From Afipia birgiae 34632 (GTDB taxonomy: Bacteria; Pseudomonadota; Alphaproteobacteria; Rhizobiales; Xanthobacteraceae): DNA of 64,000 nt. The stretch spans positions 2,266,818 through 2,330,817 of the forward strand of contig NZ_HG326652.1 in the NCBI RefSeq assembly GCF_000308295.2, given 5' to 3'. The notes below the pieces were generated by a model that did no database searches, was not told where the DNA came from, and saw nothing but the letters and a program-made list of their open reading frames with translations. The position numbers and the translations under genes were made by a program. Each line of letters opens with the position of its first letter. Positions within the stretch are counted from its first letter, which is position 1. Of the stretch, positions 60,332-64,000 are shown one piece after another.

Positions 60332-60619
60332 ATGAAGCTTGTTTTCGCGTTCCTGGTCGCCATTGCCGGTCTCGCGATCCCCGCAGCCGGGTTCGCCTCG
60401 CCCCTTGTCGGCGCGACGTCGCCTTTAACTGCGTCAGCTGACGACAAGGCATTTTGCGTCCGCACGAAGGGCGACATCAGCCGGCCCGGCGACTGCATGT
60501 TTGCATCCTACAGGGAATGCAAACAGTCGGGCGCCTCGGTCTATGGCGAATGCTATCGCAATCCCCGCGCGGCAAACGCGAGGCAGATTCGCAAGCACCC
60601 TGCACCGTCGTCACAATAG
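60332..60619 (+). CDS. Small exported DUF3551-like protein
   Basis: 95 residues from the ATG at 60332 with GGGAGG upstream. Signal peptide 'MKLVFAFLVAIAGLAIPAAGFAS'. The mature part 'FCVRTKGDISRPGDCMFASYRECKQSGASVYGECYRNP' has four cysteines with the spacing of the DUF3551 family, which is common and much expanded in Bradyrhizobium-type genomes. Probably a small disulfide-linked periplasmic protein. No known role. Divergent from DUF1810. Confidence 0.82.
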   Translation: MKLVFAFLVAIAGLAIPAAGFASPLVGATSPLTASADDKAFCVRTKGDISRPGDCMFASYRECKQSGASVYGECYRNPRAANARQIRKHPAPSSQ

Positions 60620-60656
60620 ATCCAGAGACTTGGATCCAGAGATTTCGCCTATAGTC

Positions 60657-61604
60657 TTATCGCTGTTCCTTGAGGAACGCGGCATACGCGCGCTTCATGC
60701 CCTCGTCGAGCGAGGTCGTCGCCCGCCATCCGAATTTGGCGAGCTTGCTGACGTCGAGCAGCTTGCGCGGCGTTCCGTCCGGCTTCGACGTATCAAACGC
60801 GATCTCGCCGGTGTAGCCGACGGTCCGCGCCACCACCCGCGCAAAATCCGCGATGGAAATATCCTCGCCGGTCCCGACATTGATGAGACCGCCCTCCGAA
60901 TAGTTCTTGATCAGATGGATCGAGGCGTCGGCCATGTCATCGACATAGAGAAACTCGCGCCGCGGCGTGCCGGTGCCCCACACCACGACGTCGCGCGCGC
61001 CGGTTTCCTTCGCTTCGTGAAAGCGGCGGATCAACGCCGCCACCACGTGGCTGTATTCGGGATGATAGTTGTCGCCGGGGCCATAGAGATTGGTCGGCAT
61101 GACGCTGATGAAGTCGCTGCCGTACTGGGCGCGGTAAGCCTCCGCCATCTTGACGCCGGCGATTTTGGCGATCGCATAGGGCTCGTTGGTCGGCTCAAGC
61201 GTGTCGGTCAGCAGCGAATCCTCGCGCAGCGGCTGCGGAGCCAGCTTCGGATAAATGCACGAGGAGCCGAGAAACAGCAGCTTCTCGACGCCGTGCACGT
61301 GCGCCGCATGAAGGACGTTGGTCGCGATCAGGAGATTTTCGTAAATGAATTCGGCGCGCAGGGTGTTGTTGGCGACAATACCGCCGACCTTCGCGGCCGC
61401 ATGGAGTACAACCTGCGGGCGCATGGCCGAGAACCACCGGTTGACCGCCGCTTGATCGAGCAAATCAAGTTCGCTCCGCGAAACAGTCAGGATTTCGACG
61501 TCCTCGCGGACGAGCCGACGCGCGAGAGCGCTGCCCACCATCCCCCGATGGCCGGCCACGAAAACGCGCTTTCCCTTCAGATCAAATGGCAGGACGGCCA
61601 TCAT
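60657..61604 (-). CDS. fcl: GDP-L-fucose synthase
   Basis: 315 residues of the epimerase/reductase SDR type. '[17 protein letters not shown]' (NADP loop with the GHRGMVGSA seen in Fcl/WcaG), '[16 protein letters not shown]', '[26 protein letters not shown]', '[60 protein letters not shown]' (Y-x3-K) are diagnostic. Makes GDP-fucose from GDP-4-keto-6-deoxymannose. GDP-mannose dehydratase (gmd) is not in the window. Reads away from livK; probably serves surface-glycan synthesis. Confidence 0.93.
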   Translation of the reverse strand: MMAVLPFDLKGKRVFVAGHRGMVGSALARRLVREDVEILTVSRSELDLLDQAAVNRWFSAMRPQVVLHAAAKVGGIVANNTLRAEFIYENLLIATNVLHAAHVHGVEKLLFLGSSCIYPKLAPQPLREDSLLTDTLEPTNEPYAIAKIAGVKMAEAYRAQYGSDFISVMPTNLYGPGDNYHPEYSHVVAALIRRFHEAKETGARDVVVWGTGTPRREFLYVDDMADASIHLIKNYSEGGLINVGTGEDISIADFARVVARTVGYTGEIAFDTSKPDGTPRKLLDVSKLAKFGWRATTSLDEGMKRAYAAFLKEQR

Positions 61605-61616
61605 CGATCCTGCACA

Positions 61617-61633
61617 GCGACCGTGACGGTCGC
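61617..61633. promoter_or_regulatory. GCGACCGT-G-ACGGTCGC palindrome upstream of fcl
   Basis: Perfect 8-bp inverted repeat around one base, 13 bp before the fcl start codon (minus strand). It could be an operator or a leader hairpin near the ribosome site. The remaining 61634-61950 gap, which must hold the livK promoter, shows no other clear element to me. Confidence 0.35.
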
Positions 61634-61950
61634 GACTTTCCCGCTGGCATGTTCACTTAAACCCCGCACCCAAGATTGCCGAAATGTAGGCAAGCACAAA
61701 AAACAACCAAATTCTTGCATGCTCGTACATATGCATCGGTTGCGGCCCGGCAAACAGCCCGCACCCCTATCATGGTCCTGCCCGGACGGGCAAATTAAGC
61801 ATTCCCCGGTCCGGCCAGAGACCGGGCTTGCGGCTTGCGGAGCGTTGGACCACAATCCGCCATACGAACGGCCCGGACGGTACAAGATCAAAAAGTCTTG
61901 GCCATCCATTCAAAAACAGCCGGTCACAAAGAGAATTCAGGGAGATGAAT

Positions 61951-63183
61951 ATGCGTAAAATAATGATCGCTGCGGCAGTCGCGCTTCCCATGTTGGGCGG
62001 AGCGGCGATGGCCCAGGAGACCGTGAAGATCGGCTATATCGACCCGCTCTCGGGCGGCGGCGCGAGCGTCGGCGAAATCGGTCTCAAGACCTTCCAGTTC
62101 CTCGCCGACGAAGTGAACGCCAAGGGCGGCATTCTCGGCAAGAAGGTCGAAATCGTTCCGCTCGACAACAAGACCAATCCGCAGGAAAGCCTGATCCAGG
62201 CCCAGAAAGCGATCGACTCGGGCGTGCGCTACATCACTCAGGGCAACGGCTCTGCGGTGGCCGGCGCGCTGACCGACTTCATCACCAAGTACAACGAGCG
62301 CAATCCCGGCAAGGAAGTGCTGTACTTCAACTACGCCGCGGTCGACCCGGTCCTCACCAACGAAAAGTGCAGCTTCTCGCACTTCCGCTGGGACGCCAAT
62401 TCCGACATCAAGATGGAAGCCCTCACCAACTACATGAAGGGCGTTCCGGCGATCAAGAAACTCTACCTGATCAACCAGGACTACTCGTTCGGCGAATCGG
62501 TGCGCACCACCGCGCGCGCGATGCTGAAGGCGAAGCGTCCCGACATCGAGATCGTCGGCGACGAAAAGCACCCGCTGCTGAAGGTCACCGACTTCGCGCC
62601 GTATATCGCGAAGATCAAGGCGTCCGGCGCGGACAGCGTGATCACCGGCAACTGGGGCCAGGACTTCGCACTGCTGCTCAAGGCAGCCGCTGACTCCGGC
62701 CTCAAGGTCAACTGGTACACCTACTACGCAGGCGGCACCGGCGGTCCGACCGCGATCAAGCAGGCCAACCTCAACGACCAGGTATTCCAGGTCGCGGAAG
62801 CCTACCCGAACATCGAGCACGCTTCGTCGAAGGCCTTTGAAAAGTCGCTGCGCGACAAGTACGGCTTCAGCCTGTTCTATCCGCGCGCCGTCAATGAAAT
62901 GCGGATGTTCGCGCTCGCAGCCGAAAAGGCCAAGTCGCTCGAGCCGGTCAAGGTTGCGGCCGCGCTGGAAGGCATGGACTACGAAGTCTTCAGCGGCGGC
63001 AAAGGCTTCATGCGCAAGGACGACCACCAGTTCTTCCAGCCGATCTACATCGCGCAGTTCGGCGAGCTGAAGAACAAGGAAACGTTCGACGAAGAAAAGA
63101 CCGGTTGGGGCTGGAAGGGTGTCGCCAAGATCGACGCCGACAAGACCGTCCTGCCGACCACCTGCAAGATGACCCGTCCATAA
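61951..63183 (+). CDS. livK: Branched-chain amino-acid-type ABC transporter substrate-binding protein
   Basis: 410 residues from the ATG at 61951, six bases after GGGAG; another ATG at 61945 lies too close to that site. Signal peptide 'MRKIMIAAAVALPMLGGAAMA', then the Leu/Ile/Val-binding fold: 'VKIGYIDPLSGGGASVGEIGLKTFQFLADEVNAKGGILGKKVEIVPLDNKTNPQESLIQAQKAI', 'VLYFNYAAVDPVLTN'. Periplasmic receptor of a LivFGHMK-type importer. Ligand may be another amino acid or small amide. Followed by livH after a hairpin, as usual. Confidence 0.93.
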   Translation: MRKIMIAAAVALPMLGGAAMAQETVKIGYIDPLSGGGASVGEIGLKTFQFLADEVNAKGGILGKKVEIVPLDNKTNPQESLIQAQKAIDSGVRYITQGNGSAVAGALTDFITKYNERNPGKEVLYFNYAAVDPVLTNEKCSFSHFRWDANSDIKMEALTNYMKGVPAIKKLYLINQDYSFGESVRTTARAMLKAKRPDIEIVGDEKHPLLKVTDFAPYIAKIKASGADSVITGNWGQDFALLLKAAADSGLKVNWYTYYAGGTGGPTAIKQANLNDQVFQVAEAYPNIEHASSKAFEKSLRDKYGFSLFYPRAVNEMRMFALAAEKAKSLEPVKVAAALEGMDYEVFSGGKGFMRKDDHQFFQPIYIAQFGELKNKETFDEEKTGWGWKGVAKIDADKTVLPTTCKMTRP

Positions 63184-63227
63184 GAGGTCACTGCAAGCTG
63201 GCTTTTTTCGCCAACTGATTGTGTTCG

Positions 63228-63245
63228 CCCCGGCAACCGCCGGGG
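63228..63245 (+). terminator. Stem-loop between livK and livH (attenuator-like)
   Basis: CCCCGGC (63228-63234) and GCCGGGG (63239-63245) with a 4-nt loop, 43 bp after the livK stop. No U-run follows, so it may stabilise the abundant livK mRNA or partly stop transcription before the permease genes, as is common for binding-protein genes. Confidence 0.55.
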
Positions 63246-63287
63246 TGAACATGAGACCTTCATGTATCCGGGGGGAGTGCTGAGGTC

Positions 63288-64000
63288 GTGCTTGAACTAG
63301 TCGTCATATCTACATTGAACGGTATCCTGTTCGGGATGCTGTTATTCCTGATGGCCAGCGGCCTGACGGTGATCTTCAGCATGCTCGGCGTGCTGAACTT
63401 CGCGCATGCCAGCTTCTACATGCTCGGCGCCTTTTTCGGATTTCAGGTCAGCCGGTGGTTCGGCTTCTGGCCTGCCCTGCTGATCGCGCCGCTCCTTGCG
63501 GGAATTATCGGCGCCGGTGTCGAGCGCTTCGGCCTGCGCCGGGTCCACCGCAACGGCCATGTCGCCGAACTGCTGTTCACCTTCGGCCTTGCATTCGCGA
63601 TCGAGGAAGTGGTGCAGATCATCTGGGGCAAGAGCCCGGTGGATTTCCGCGTGCCCGCCTCGCTCGATTTCCCCGCCTTCACGATCTTCTCGACCAACTA
63701 TCCCGCCTACAAGATGTTCATGCTGCTGGTGTCGATCGGCATCTTCCTCGCGCTGCTCCTCGTGCTGAAGCGCACGCGGGTCGGCATGATCGTGCAGGCG
63801 GCGCTGACCCATCCGCACATGGTCGGCCATCTCGGCCACAATGTCGGGCGCATCTTCATGATGGTGTTCGGCGTCGGCACCGCGCTCGCCGCGGTGGCGG
63901 GCGTCATCGCAGGCCCGGCGCTGGTCACCCAGTCAAACATGGCCGGTCTCCTCGGGCCCATCCTGTTCGTCGTCGTGGTGGTCGGCGGGCTTGGCTCGCT
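63288..64000 (+). CDS. livH: Branched-chain amino-acid-type ABC permease, LivH (3' end outside window)
   Basis: Begins at a GTG (63288) and runs beyond base 64000; about 237 residues are visible. Reads 'VLELVVISTLNGILFGMLLFLMASGLTVIFSMLGVLNFAHASFYMLGAFFGF', the typical LivH N-terminus (L-x-V-I-F-x-M-x-G-x-x-N-F-A-H), followed by further membrane helices ('MFMLLVSIGIFLALLLVL', 'RIFMMVFGVGTALAAVAGVIAGPAL'). Inner-membrane channel partner of LivK; livM, livG and livF are expected beyond the window. Confidence 0.9.
   Translation, partial: MLELVVISTLNGILFGMLLFLMASGLTVIFSMLGVLNFAHASFYMLGAFFGFQVSRWFGFWPALLIAPLLAGIIGAGVERFGLRRVHRNGHVAELLFTFGLAFAIEEVVQIIWGKSPVDFRVPASLDFPAFTIFSTNYPAYKMFMLLVSIGIFLALLLVLKRTRVGMIVQAALTHPHMVGHLGHNVGRIFMMVFGVGTALAAVAGVIAGPALVTQSNMAGLLGPILFVVVVVGGLGS

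Noticed and set aside
1-64000. CRISPR arrays or rRNA/tRNA genes
   Set aside because: No regularly spaced short repeats of the right size and no rRNA or convincing tRNA sequence were seen; the only tandem repeat is the 58-bp unit before cspA.

Overview
The window looks like a chromosomal segment of an alphaproteobacterium of the Bradyrhizobium/Rhodopseudomonas/Nitrobacter/Afipia group. This is inferred from the GC-rich sequence, from small proteins typical of that group (a DUF3551-like protein; the 'AANRKNATKSTGPRTQKGKAR' type), from a LivK/LivH-type amino-acid uptake locus, and from several families of short palindromic intergenic repeats. I ran no database search, so genus is not claimed.

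Layout. (a) 1-3,733: the head of a minus-strand surface-polysaccharide operon that leaves the window at base 1. In transcription order it has two adjacent near-identical inverted repeats, a winged-helix regulator with a PglD_N-like C-terminal domain, a NusG/RfaH paralogue, an ops-like sequence, an SpsF-type nucleotidyltransferase, a Gfo/Idh/MocA oxidoreductase and a DegT/DnrJ aminotransferase. (b) 3.8-12.3 kb: an accessory island with lower coding density. It holds a decayed YqaJ fragment, an intact IS256-family element with an 8-bp target duplication that splits a small ORF, two XRE regulators, a YqaJ exonuclease plus ERF annealing protein with a C-terminal HNH-like domain, a lipoprotein/zinc-ribbon pair and several unknown proteins. 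No integrase, terminase or capsid gene is visible. (c) 12.4-28.5 kb: LPS/O-antigen genes. These include a GT4 glycosyltransferase, a methyltransferase, a WecA/MraY-type initiating transferase, a CapD/WbpM-type dehydratase, an O-antigen ligase-like protein, all enzymes for ADP-heptose (gmhA, gmhB, hldE, hldD), two heptosyltransferases (waaF, waaC), galE and an MsbA-like flippase.

(d) 28.6-39.5 kb: mixed metabolism and signalling (FAH-family hydrolase, amidase, HAMP adenylate cyclase, esterase, LapA-like protein, cupin, Baeyer-Villiger-type monooxygenase, cold-shock protein, HMA-CDF metal exporter divergent from a three-cysteine MerR regulator). Intergenic spaces here carry dispersed repeats. 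(e) 39.5-45.1 kb: arginase, then a minus-strand S-adenosylmethionine-cycle block: HTH-methyltransferase, metK, ahcY and a rho-independent terminator. (f) 46.6-50.3 kb: small periplasmic proteins, then an ECF41-type operon (NAD(P)-binding epimerase-like protein, cupin, carboxymuconolactone decarboxylase, ECF sigma factor). It starts with a strong match to the ECF41 promoter, and its sigma gene is frameshifted. (g) 50.5-64 kb: DUF3302/HlyD pair, MetE-like protein, host-attachment-family protein, SRPBCC protein, purU, HemD-like protein, a double-domain CaiB/BaiF CoA-transferase, YjbQ, DUF1810, a DUF3551-like protein, GDP-fucose synthase, and livK with the start of livH.

The parts most worth following are the regulatory head of the polysaccharide operon (paired operators, winged-helix/PglD_N regulator, NusG paralogue, ops-like site), the YqaJ plus ERF-HNH recombination module with its decayed relative beside an IS, the HTH-methyltransferase beside metK/ahcY, and the frameshifted ECF41 sigma factor.
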